DNA from: Acinetobacter sp. Marseille-Q1618
GTDB taxonomy: Bacteria; Pseudomonadota; Gammaproteobacteria; Pseudomonadales; Moraxellaceae
NCBI RefSeq assembly: GCF_902809855.1
Contig: NZ_CADDWJ010000001.1
Span: 186,001 to 250,000 of the forward strand
Reading direction: 5' to 3'
DNA: 64,000 bases
Shown piece after piece: positions 36,691-44,518 of the stretch. Each line of letters starts with the position of its first letter. Within the stretch, counting starts at the first letter, position 1. Position numbers and translations under genes: made by a program. The notes under the pieces were generated by a model. That model ran no database searches and had not been told where the DNA came from. It was given only the letters and a program-made list of their open reading frames with translations.

Positions 36691-37131
36691 GTGCCGAAAA
36701 CTAAGTTAGCACGGATCAGTGTGACAGTGCCTGAAGTGACACTGTTTGCACTGGATCAAAAAATCGTAGATCAACACTATGAAAGCCGTTCGCAAGCCAT
36801 TGTTGACATGATCAATAAACATTTGATCGCTGAACAAGATACTCGTAATGCAGTGATGGTGGGTACTTTGACTTTATTGTACGACCATAAGCAAAGCACG
36901 CTGCGTAATCAATTGTTTGATTTACAACAACGTTTTTTAACACAAGTGATTAGCTCATTACACATCCAACTCGATGAGCAAAAAATTTTACAAGTCATGT
37001 TGATGCAAGGTGTGAGTACTGAACTTCGACAGATTTCAGAACAATTTATCGCACTCAAAGGGGTGATTAAAGGGCATTTGGAGTTGATGGATGCGGTGAT
37101 GCCACCGATTTTACAAAATGAAGAAACATGA
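36691..37131 (+). CDS. NikR-like ribbon-helix-helix regulator lacking most nickel ligands
   Basis: Transcription regulator of about 146 residues in the NikR fold. The N-terminal ribbon-helix-helix (LARISVTVPEVTLFALDQKI, then ESRSQAIVDMINKHLI) is followed by an ACT-like domain that aligns without gaps to E. coli NikR from YEH (here YDH). Of NikR nickel ligands His76, His87, His89 and Cys95, only His87 is kept (SSLHIQLDEQKIL); the others are Gln, Gln and Ile. High-affinity Ni2+ binding is therefore unlikely, and it may bind another ligand. The GTG at 36691 fits the NikR N-terminus; an upstream GTG at 36643 in the same frame overlaps the small ORF. Operon position suggests control of guanidine or allophanate use. 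Confidence 0.82.
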   Translation: MPKTKLARISVTVPEVTLFALDQKIVDQHYESRSQAIVDMINKHLIAEQDTRNAVMVGTLTLLYDHKQSTLRNQLFDLQQRFLTQVISSLHIQLDEQKILQVMLMQGVSTELRQISEQFIALKGVIKGHLELMDAVMPPILQNEET

Positions 37132-37143
37132 GGAATATTCAGT

Positions 37144-38955
37144 ATGCAAAAGCGATGGACGATTTCGGACTGGAAAAATGCATATAGCACACAACAATTT
37201 CAACTTGATGATTTATATGCATATGTTGCTGATATTGAAAATCATGACCATGCATGGATTGAGCTGGCAAGTCCTGAGCTTTTACAGGCGCAAGTAGCAC
37301 ATTTAGCTACTAAAAATAGTGCTGAATTGCCTTTGTATGGGATTCCATTTGCCGTCAAAGATAACATTGATGTTGCAGGTTTTCATACTACTGCGGCATG
37401 TAAAGCGGCAAGTTATCTGGCTGAGCACGATGCAGTTGTGGTGGAAAAACTCAAAGCTGCGGGTGCGATTGTGATTGGCAAGACCAATCTCGATCAGTTT
37501 GCGACAGGTTTGGTCGGTGTGCGCTCGCCATTTGGTGCAGTTAAAAATAGTTTTAATCCAGAATATATCAGTGGAGGCTCAAGTTCAGGTTCTTCGGTGG
37601 TGGTGGCGAATGGATTGGTTCCTTTTGCGCTAGGTACAGATACTGCAGGTTCGGGGCGAGTACCCGCAGGGCAGAACAATATCGTTGGTTTAAAGTCGAC
37701 CAAAGGTTGGTTTTCTACTACAGGACTGATTCCTGCTTGTCGTACACTTGATGTAATTTCGATTTTTACATTGACTGCGGATGATGCATGGCAAGTTGCC
37801 CAGATCATGCAAGGTTATGATGAAAATGATGCTTATTCACGGCAGCATCCTGCCAATGTAGCAAGCCAATTTTCTAAAGGCAAAATTGCCATTCCTGCGC
37901 AACTTGAGTTTTATGCTGATACTGAAACAGAAAAAGCCTTTGAAATCGCCATAGAACGTGTAGAAGTTTTAGGTTATCAAATTGAAAAAATTGACTTTTC
38001 TATTTTTAATCAATTGGCTCAAGCACTATACAATGACGCATGGGTAGCAGAGCGTAATGTGGCGGTTGAAAAATTAATTGATCGTGAACAAGCCCATCCT
38101 GTGATCGCACAAATTATTGCCCAAGCCGATAAATTCACAGCCACAGATGCCTTACAAGCTGAATATACACGAGCAGAATTGGCACGAAAAATTAATCTGG
38201 CTTTAGCACCTTATGATGCTTTGATGGTGCCCACTGCGCCTACGATTTATAAAATTGCCGAGCTTGAAGCTGACCCAATCGTAAAAAATAGCCACATGGG
38301 GGCTTATACCAATTTTGTTAATTTTGCTGACTTATCTGCCATCGCTCTGCCAAATGTGATACGTGCTGATGGTCTACCTAGTGGGGTGACATTTATCGCC
38401 CAAGCATGGATGGATCAAGCTTTGGCAAATTTTGCACAAGTTTGGCAAAACCACGTAAAGCTTAACTTAGGTACATCTACTCAGTCTTATCAAAAAACAT
38501 CAAAGATCAATTCGCAACATTCAGTAAAACTTGCAGTGGTTGGCGCACATCTCACTGGAATGCCGTTGAACTTCCAATTGACGACTCGTGGTGGAACATT
38601 ATTAGCAAAGACTACTTCAGCAGCGCATTATCAATTATTTGCCTTAAAAAATACCACTCCACCCAAGCCGGGTTTGCAATGTGTAGAGACGGGTGGCAGC
38701 GCCATCGAACTCGAAGTCTGGGATATTCCATTGGCAAATTTTGGGGCAATCGTGGCAGAGGTGCCTGCACCTTTAGGTATTGGCAATGTACAGCTTGCCG
38801 ATGGTAGTTGGGTAAAAGGTTTTATTTGCGAAAGCTATGCTTTAGCAGATGCGAGCAATATCAGCCACTTTGGTGGTTGGCGTGCTTATATCCAGTCCTT
38901 ACAAGCCACCAATACCAAATTTAAATGTCATTCAATCGGGGAAATTGCATCATGA
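37144..38955 (+). CDS. atzF: Allophanate hydrolase
   Basis: Amidase-signature enzyme of 603 residues that splits allophanate to ammonia and CO2. The Ser-cisSer-Lys triad is visible: Lys in GIPFAVKDNIDVAG (about residue 77), the cis-Ser and nucleophile Ser in GGSSSGSSVVVANG (about 140-150) and LGTDTAGSGRVPAG. The extra C-terminal domain (about 450-603, starting near KLAVVGAHLTGMPLN) is characteristic of AtzF/DUR1-type allophanate hydrolases and separates it from GatA, which also occurs in this window. It completes the guanidine pathway begun at 8834. It overlaps the next gene start (ATGA), so the operon continues. Confidence 0.95.
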   Translation: MQKRWTISDWKNAYSTQQFQLDDLYAYVADIENHDHAWIELASPELLQAQVAHLATKNSAELPLYGIPFAVKDNIDVAGFHTTAACKAASYLAEHDAVVVEKLKAAGAIVIGKTNLDQFATGLVGVRSPFGAVKNSFNPEYISGGSSSGSSVVVANGLVPFALGTDTAGSGRVPAGQNNIVGLKSTKGWFSTTGLIPACRTLDVISIFTLTADDAWQVAQIMQGYDENDAYSRQHPANVASQFSKGKIAIPAQLEFYADTETEKAFEIAIERVEVLGYQIEKIDFSIFNQLAQALYNDAWVAERNVAVEKLIDREQAHPVIAQIIAQADKFTATDALQAEYTRAELARKINLALAPYDALMVPTAPTIYKIAELEADPIVKNSHMGAYTNFVNFADLSAIALPNVIRADGLPSGVTFIAQAWMDQALANFAQVWQNHVKLNLGTSTQSYQKTSKINSQHSVKLAVVGAHLTGMPLNFQLTTRGGTLLAKTTSAAHYQLFALKNTTPPKPGLQCVETGGSAIELEVWDIPLANFGAIVAEVPAPLGIGNVQLADGSWVKGFICESYALADASNISHFGGWRAYIQSLQATNTKFKCHSIGEIAS

Positions 38956-39974
38956 TTAAACATACATTCATGGCTGTTTCAGTCATGTCAACACTGTTAC
39001 TTAGCGCATGTGACAACACCGCAAAAGTACCAGAAAAACAAAACAGTGCCAGCGCAACGACCAATACCCAACCTATTACCATTGGCTATAGTGATTGGCC
39101 GGGTTGGGTGGCTTGGCAAGTAGCGATTGAAAAAGGTTGGCTCAAAGAAGCAGGTTTAAATGTTGAATTTAAATGGTTTGATTATTCAGCCTCGATCAAT
39201 GCTTTTTCAGCCAATCAACTTGATGCTGTTTCTGTATCGAATGGTGATAACTTGGTGATTGCTTCGGGGGGAACGCAAGGCATCATGATTATGGCAACGG
39301 ATTATTCCGCAGGTAATGATGTGATTATTGCCAAAGAAGGCATCAATAGTATTCAGGATTTAAAAGGTAAATCAGTTGCGGTGGAAAAAGGCTTGGTTGA
39401 TCATTTGTTGCTTTCTAGTGCTTTGGAAGATGCCAAATTCAAACAAGGGGATGTAAAATTGGTTAACTCAATGACCAATGAGCTACCGCAAGTCTTTGCA
39501 AGTCCTGAGATTTCTGCAATCGCTGTGTGGCAACCTGTTGCTAATCAAGCTTTAAAAGCAGTTGCAGGCTCGAAAATTATTTACAGCTCTAAAGATAAAC
39601 CTGGGCTGATCTATGACACCTTAACTGTAAATATGAGTCACTTATCTACACACCAAGAAGAATGGAAAAAAATCATTCAAGTGTGGGATAAAACGGTGAA
39701 ATATATTAATGATCCTGCTACGCGTGATGATGCAATGAAGATTATGGCAAATAAAGTCGGGGTCGATCCGCAGCAATATGCACAGTTTATTGATGGGACG
39801 CATTTACTTGATTTGGCTGCCAATAAAAAGGTATTTAGCAAAGGTACAGGTTTCGATTCGATTTATGGTTCGACCTACCATGTTAATAAATTCAATGTTC
39901 AAAATGGAGTATATAAAACTGAAATCAATGCTGATGGTTTGATTTTTCCAAGTTTGGTCGATGAGTTAAAGTGA
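38952..39974 (+). CDS. Substrate-binding lipoprotein of an ABC transporter (NMT1/SsuA-like)
   Basis: A 340-residue lipoprotein, with signal peptide and lipobox LLSAC (cysteine at about 20). The mature domain is a type 2 periplasmic binding protein of the SsuA/NMT1/THI5 family: ITIGYSDWPGWVAWQVAIEK at the start, then NQLDAVSVSNGDNLV and VAVEKGLVDHLLLSSAL. The ATG overlaps the hydrolase stop (ATGA), so the two are co-translated. Binding proteins of this family accompany guanidine-I riboswitch operons in many bacteria, so guanidine or a related cation or urea derivative is a likely ligand. No permease or ATPase gene follows; the next gene is on the other strand. Confidence 0.9.
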   Translation: MIKHTFMAVSVMSTLLLSACDNTAKVPEKQNSASATTNTQPITIGYSDWPGWVAWQVAIEKGWLKEAGLNVEFKWFDYSASINAFSANQLDAVSVSNGDNLVIASGGTQGIMIMATDYSAGNDVIIAKEGINSIQDLKGKSVAVEKGLVDHLLLSSALEDAKFKQGDVKLVNSMTNELPQVFASPEISAIAVWQPVANQALKAVAGSKIIYSSKDKPGLIYDTLTVNMSHLSTHQEEWKKIIQVWDKTVKYINDPATRDDAMKIMANKVGVDPQQYAQFIDGTHLLDLAANKKVFSKGTGFDSIYGSTYHVNKFNVQNGVYKTEINADGLIFPSLVDELK

Positions 39975-40033
39975 AAATAGAAAAAGTCCTTATGAAGTTT
40001 TCTTTTATATGAGCTGAAAATAGATTTATCTTT

Positions 40034-40086
40034 AAATAGGCTCTAGATAAACATCACTATTTTACTAGTCTAAAGCCTATTTTAAA
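40034..40086 (+). terminator. Terminator-like hairpin after the binding-protein gene
   Basis: AAATAGGCTCTAGA (40034-40047) pairs with TCTAAAGCCTATTT (40069-40082) with one mismatch and a 21-base loop; a T/A-rich tail follows. It ends the second nitrogen operon. Confidence 0.55.
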
Positions 40087-40088
40087 AA

Positions 40089-40113
40089 TGACGCCCCAAG
40101 ATTTTTAAGGGGC
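40089..40113 (-). terminator. Terminator after the TonB receptor gene
   Basis: On the minus strand GCCCCTTAAAAATCTTGGGGC is a five-base GC stem followed by GTCATTTTT, ten bases past the stop. Confidence 0.6.
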
Positions 40114-40122
40114 ATCCTGCTT

Positions 40123-42285
40123 TTAAAATTTATAATTTACAGAAGCAGTCATATTCCGACTTGTTCCCCAAGTATTTGATACATTGGCTTTGTATTCTTT
40201 ATCTAATAGATTATTAACATTTAATCCGACACTGAGCGCTGGACTGACTTGATAGCGTCCCATCAGATTAACCAAAGTATAACTGTCTTGACGGTTTAGC
40301 TCTGCGGCAAGCCCTGTACTGGTTGCAGAATAGATTTTACTTTGCCAATTTATACCACCGCCTAAAGTTAGCTTATTCCATTGATAAGTTGTGAATAACT
40401 TAAAAGAATCCTTTGGTAAATCTGTATTTAAAGGGTCGCCCTCATGACTATCAGCTTTCGTATGTGTATAACCTGTTTGCATGTGCCAGTGTGGTAAAAT
40501 TTCACCTGTGATGGCAAGCTCATAACCTGTTACCTCAGCACCATCTACAGCACGATAAGCTTGTGCATCGTCAGGAGTACGCAAGTCTCCGTCTTTTACA
40601 GCAAAATTATCTTGCTGCATTTGGAAATATGCAGCACTGGCATTCAGACGACCATGAAAGAAATCAGATTTTAAACCCACTTCAAAGCTATTGCCTTCTT
40701 CAGGGTCTAAATAATTGCCTGCAACATCTTTATTGCTAGATGGATTAAAAATTGTGGTGTAACTGGTATAGGCAGAAAGATGATCTGTGATATCAAAAAT
40801 TAAACCTGCATAAGGGGTAAATACGCCATTTTCTTTTTGCTGATTGTTAGAGACCTTTCTCTCCCATTGACTCATGCGACCACCAACGATTAATTTTAAC
40901 GGGTCTAACAGTTGTAATTTGGCAGCAGCAAAAGCCCCCATTTGATATTCATCGACTAGATTACGCCCACTTTCTTGGATATCGGGTTTGGCAACTTGAC
41001 CATTCCAGCCCTCAATCGGTGTAGCTGTAAAATATCGAGAAAATGCAGGGTCATCAGATTTGATACGATAACCATTTGCACCAAAACTCAAACTATGTTG
41101 TTGACCAAATGCTTCAAAGTCCCCTGAAAGATATAGATCTAGAGAATGTATTTCAGGGGTGTCGACAAAACGACCACTGGTAACAACCATTTCTCCAGGC
41201 TTTAGGGTAAATTTAGGGGCTTTATATGCTGAGTCATAGACGATACCGCCTGAACCTGCGACACCATACACACGATCATTTTTAGCTTTGGTATAAGCAT
41301 AATTTGCAACACCTTTCCAAGCATCATTCAACTGATGTTCTAAGCCCAAAAAGACATTGAGCTTTTCGGTATCACTATACGTCCAATCAGCAGCAGGATT
41401 GTCTTTCCAACCAAATGTAGTCTGTGCTTGTGTCGGCGTGTCATGTGTAGCAAAAGGGAAACCATGTGCTGTTGCATCATCAATTTTTACTTGCTGTGCT
41501 GTAATCGCAGTGGTTAAGGTCGTTTGGTCAGTTAAATCAACATCTAAAGCACCATAAATCACCGCATTTTGACGAGCAAAACGTTCTTGCTGGTTACCTC
41601 CTTGACTATAAACAGCAATGGCACGCCCACGTACAGATTGATCTTGATTGAGCGCACCTGAAATATCGATTTGGCTACGATAATTATCCCAAGTACCTGC
41701 TTGTACATTAAAAGAACCTATGAGTTCTTCGGTTGGACGTTTTCGGACATAGTTAATGCTTGCACTGGGATTCCCTGAACCATTGCTAAGACCTGTAGAG
41801 CCACGAATGACTTCGATTCGATCATAGAGTGCAGAATCCTCCAAACCCAGCATGTCTGAACCGCCAAAAGAAGCAGTAGAAGAGGGGATTCCATCACGTT
41901 GCACATTGCTGATTTCAAAACCACGTGCATAGTAAGACGTATAACCTGCACCGACTTGCCCATATTGGCTTGATGAAACTCCGGGTGTTTGTGCTAAAAC
42001 GTCATTGGTACTATTTAGGTTTTGATCTTGGATTTGTTTTTGGGTAAAAACGGAAATACTTTGTGGGGTTTCTTTTAGGGTTAAATTTAGTTTAGTCGAT
42101 GAATTTGAGCTTTTTACGGTATAACTTGAAGTCGTTTCTTTATCTAAGTTCTTACTTTTTGCGGTGAGTTCAATGGTATCTAGGACTTGTGGTTGGTTTT
42201 GCTCTGCTGCATAACTGATATGTGCCAAGCTACTTAAAATAATCGTAAAAATTGACTGGGCTAATAACGTTTTTTTGTATTCCAT
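40123..42285 (-). CDS. TonB-dependent siderophore receptor
   Basis: Outer-membrane receptor of about 720 residues for a ferric siderophore or similar iron carrier. Signal peptide (KKTLLAQSIFTIILSSLAHISYA), then a plug domain (LKETPQSISVFTQKQIQDQN and NVQRDGIPS, with EVIRGSTGLSNGSGNPSASI), and a 22-strand beta-barrel ending in MTASVNYKF, with the terminal Phe typical of outer-membrane proteins. The plug resembles hydroxamate receptors such as FhuE/FoxA, so a hydroxamate siderophore is a reasonable guess. A perfect Fur box lies upstream. ATG at 42285 or 42288 (two adjacent). Confidence 0.95.
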   Translation of the reverse strand: MEYKKTLLAQSIFTIILSSLAHISYAAEQNQPQVLDTIELTAKSKNLDKETTSSYTVKSSNSSTKLNLTLKETPQSISVFTQKQIQDQNLNSTNDVLAQTPGVSSSQYGQVGAGYTSYYARGFEISNVQRDGIPSSTASFGGSDMLGLEDSALYDRIEVIRGSTGLSNGSGNPSASINYVRKRPTEELIGSFNVQAGTWDNYRSQIDISGALNQDQSVRGRAIAVYSQGGNQQERFARQNAVIYGALDVDLTDQTTLTTAITAQQVKIDDATAHGFPFATHDTPTQAQTTFGWKDNPAADWTYSDTEKLNVFLGLEHQLNDAWKGVANYAYTKAKNDRVYGVAGSGGIVYDSAYKAPKFTLKPGEMVVTSGRFVDTPEIHSLDLYLSGDFEAFGQQHSLSFGANGYRIKSDDPAFSRYFTATPIEGWNGQVAKPDIQESGRNLVDEYQMGAFAAAKLQLLDPLKLIVGGRMSQWERKVSNNQQKENGVFTPYAGLIFDITDHLSAYTSYTTIFNPSSNKDVAGNYLDPEEGNSFEVGLKSDFFHGRLNASAAYFQMQQDNFAVKDGDLRTPDDAQAYRAVDGAEVTGYELAITGEILPHWHMQTGYTHTKADSHEGDPLNTDLPKDSFKLFTTYQWNKLTLGGGINWQSKIYSATSTGLAAELNRQDSYTLVNLMGRYQVSPALSVGLNVNNLLDKEYKANVSNTWGTSRNMTASVNYKF

Positions 42286-42335
42286 CATGTTTTTTCCGAA
42301 CGCATCAAAAGGAAATATGGCGGCATCATATATTA

Positions 42336-42354
42336 AATGATAATTATTATCATT
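42336..42354 (-). promoter_or_regulatory. Fur box upstream of the TonB receptor
   Basis: AATGATAATTATTATCATT is a perfect 9-1-9 palindrome matching the Fur consensus GATAATGATAATCATTATC closely. It lies about 50 bases before the receptor start, so the receptor should be derepressed under iron limitation. Confidence 0.88.
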
Positions 42355-42518
42355 ATTATTTTTAATATTAAAATGAATGATCTAATATATTTTTATCGAA
42401 ATATTGAATGCCTATGCTGTGAATGTAGTTTTATCTTTCGTATAAGTTACATAGTTCAAACAGGTCTATTTGGCTGATCTATGCTAAAAATAACCCATAT
42501 ATTTTTGGAGTTCGGCTG

Positions 42519-43043
42519 ATGTCACGCCTTGTTTCTCGTGCTTTTGTACGAAAAATTTCTCGTCATTCTAAGTCTGCTTTGTTTGTTTGTGCGTTATTAG
42601 GCACGACGCAATTTGCTGTTGCAGGGCAGACGGTCGATCAACTGAGTGACTGTTTAGTGAAATCGACCACTGCAGCCGATAAAACCACCGTGTTGCAATG
42701 GACATTTACTGCTTTGGCACAGCATCCTGAGTTAAAAGCGTTTAGTGATGTGACACCTGCACAAAAAACCGCTTTGGATAAGAGTTTGGCACAGACTTTA
42801 CAACGTATTTTAACGGAGCAATGTTCTGCGCAAGCGCAAGCCGTGATTAAGGCTGAGGGGTTGCAAGCTGTTGGTGAAAGTTTTCAGGAGCTAGGTAGTA
42901 TTACAGGTGAGGAAATCTTAAAAACTCCTGAGATCAAACAGCAGTTAAATGGTGTTTTGAAATATATTGATTTAAATAAATTGGTGATGACGTTTTTAAC
43001 GCCTGATATTTGGAATAAATTGGGTGTGGTGAGAGAACAATAA
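42519..43043 (+). CDS. Hypothetical secreted protein, 174 residues
   Basis: Predicted periplasmic protein. A basic N-terminus (MSRLVSRAFVRKISRHSKS) and hydrophobic stretch ending near FAVAGQTVDQLSDC give a likely signal peptide with cleavage after AVA. The mature part is helical and has two cysteines (C in QLSDCLVK and TEQCSAQAQAV) that probably pair. No known family recognised. Stop TAA overlaps the ATG of the next gene (TAATG), so the two form a small operon of exported proteins. Confidence 0.78.
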   Translation: MSRLVSRAFVRKISRHSKSALFVCALLGTTQFAVAGQTVDQLSDCLVKSTTAADKTTVLQWTFTALAQHPELKAFSDVTPAQKTALDKSLAQTLQRILTEQCSAQAQAVIKAEGLQAVGESFQELGSITGEEILKTPEIKQQLNGVLKYIDLNKLVMTFLTPDIWNKLGVVREQ

Positions 43044-43426
43044 TGAAAAAATTAATGGTTGCAAGCTCATTGCTTATATTAGGTTTGCAAGCAGCATATG
43101 CTGACTCAAAAATCAGTAATCAATATACAACATGTATGAATAAAGCGAGCAACACCGCCACGATGGTACAGTGCGTATCGAATGAAACTGCTCGTCAGGA
43201 TGCGCGTTTAAACAAAGCATATAATGGTTTAATGTCAAAGCAGAGTAAAACTCGTAAGCAAGAGTTACAAACAGCTCAGCGTTTATGGATCAAGTATCGT
43301 GATGCAAATTGTAAGTTTTATTTAGACCCGAATGGTGGCTCGATTGCTCAAGTAAAAAGTGCCAATTGTGTGATGAATGAAACATTAAAAAGGGCGAATG
43401 AATTGGAAAACTTAGCTTCGCTTTGA
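43043..43426 (+). CDS. Secreted DUF1311/LprI-type protein
   Basis: A 127-residue exported protein with signal peptide (MKKLMVASSLLILGLQAAYA). The mature part is the DUF1311 (lysozyme inhibitor LprI, N-terminal) repeat: four cysteines arranged as CMNKASN, QCVSNETARQDARLNKAYN, RLWIKYRDANCKFY and ANCVMNETLKRANEL. DUF1311 proteins inhibit lysozyme in mycobacteria; in gammaproteobacteria most are uncharacterised. It overlaps the previous gene by one base and ends at a strong terminator. Confidence 0.9.
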   Translation: MKKLMVASSLLILGLQAAYADSKISNQYTTCMNKASNTATMVQCVSNETARQDARLNKAYNGLMSKQSKTRKQELQTAQRLWIKYRDANCKFYLDPNGGSIAQVKSANCVMNETLKRANELENLASL

Positions 43427-43429
43427 TAG

Positions 43430-43457
43430 AAAAAAGACCTGATTTTTAGGTCTTTTT
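43430..43457 (+). terminator. Rho-independent terminator after the DUF1311 gene
   Basis: AAAAAGACCT and AGGTCTTTTTT pair across GATTTTT, immediately after the stop. Confidence 0.9.
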
Positions 43458-43534
43458 TATAGAAAAATAAATTATGAAAGTGCTTGTGTATTTAGTTGCG
43501 AATAATACTGTTTGTAATGGGGCGAGCATACATC

Positions 43535-44152
43535 TTAAATTAGATCAGGGTAAAACTTTTCATATTCAGGATTCGGTTCAGGAGTAACTTTTAAATTGCC
43601 TTTATAGCCTGTAATAAAACTATAAATTTCCTTTCTCGGTTGCTCATGCCAAGATAAATTAAAAGCACAGAAGGTGTCTTTACGTTTAAAAAATTGCATA
43701 TGGCTATAGGGTAAATGGTTATGAATCCAATAAGCGATTTGTTTCCAGTTGGCAGTGTCTTTTTCAATGAGTTCAATCAAAGAGGGAATAACGATACACG
43801 CTGTTGCGCCATAACCGTTGTCATTCGGATAGTCCCAAATATGGCAGGCATAGTTACTTTCGTTACTGCCACAGTTATGATTATTTTCATTCCCTAATTG
43901 ATTTACGCTACGGGAGCGATAAGCGGAACGAATTTCAAGTCGTCCAAATTTGTCTTGGAGTGGTTCGAGCAGTTGTTCACAAAGTTGTTTGCCGTTTTTG
44001 ATCGCAAGTTCAGGGTCTTCAGGGAAATTGGGAATACCGTAATAATTGGCAATTTCGCTATATAAAAAATCCCGCATAAAAAAGGTTTTAGATAAACGTA
44101 CACGTCCGAGCTCTTCAAGTTTGTCAAAGGAGCTAATTTTTTTAATGGTCAT
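43535..44152 (-). CDS. Peptidase M15-like hypothetical protein
   Basis: A 205-residue cytoplasmic or injected protein without signal peptide. Motif order resembles M15/hedgehog-fold D,D-peptidases: GRLEIRSAYRSRSVN, then CHIWDYPNDNGYGATAC with His and Asp, and finally LSWHEQPRKEIYSF. The zinc site would be His (CHIWD), Asp and His (SWHE). Such proteins of the GATACI and LPYSHMQFF type recur in many bacteria, often near mobile genes, and are not characterised to my knowledge. The fold assignment is inference. ATG at 44152; upstream RBS not obvious. Confidence 0.72.
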   Translation of the reverse strand: MTIKKISSFDKLEELGRVRLSKTFFMRDFLYSEIANYYGIPNFPEDPELAIKNGKQLCEQLLEPLQDKFGRLEIRSAYRSRSVNQLGNENNHNCGSNESNYACHIWDYPNDNGYGATACIVIPSLIELIEKDTANWKQIAYWIHNHLPYSHMQFFKRKDTFCAFNLSWHEQPRKEIYSFITGYKGNLKVTPEPNPEYEKFYPDLI

Positions 44153-44518
44153 GTTGAATTATAGCTAAAGTATTGCATTGTATTTTAATACGAAAACACA
44201 TTCTTTAAAATATGAGCATTTTTTGTATGTTGATTGGGGCAGGGGCTTTATATTTTAAATATGGTGAGCAGTTTTTGGATATTCTGACGTAATATTTCAG
44301 AGTTTATCTTTATCGCTATAAAGAGAAAATTTGAAAGTTAAATATTTCCTAAGCCTTTAAGTTTGGTGATGGAGAGTACTTTTTTGATCGTTATATTGTT
44401 TTATAAGTCTATGATTAATTTAGATGAAAGCTGATTGGAAATTTATGCGAAAAGCAAGATAATATTTAAGCTAGAGGTTACAAACAATATTTAAAATTTC
44501 ATTTATTGGGGGAAAACA
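44153..44518. other. Divergent AT-rich gap before the RelA/SpoT-domain gene
   Basis: About 365 bases with unusually high A+T. It should contain both promoters. I see no ORF, terminator or operator here beyond the strong ribosome binding site GGGGGAAAACA of the plus-strand gene. Confidence 0.4.
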
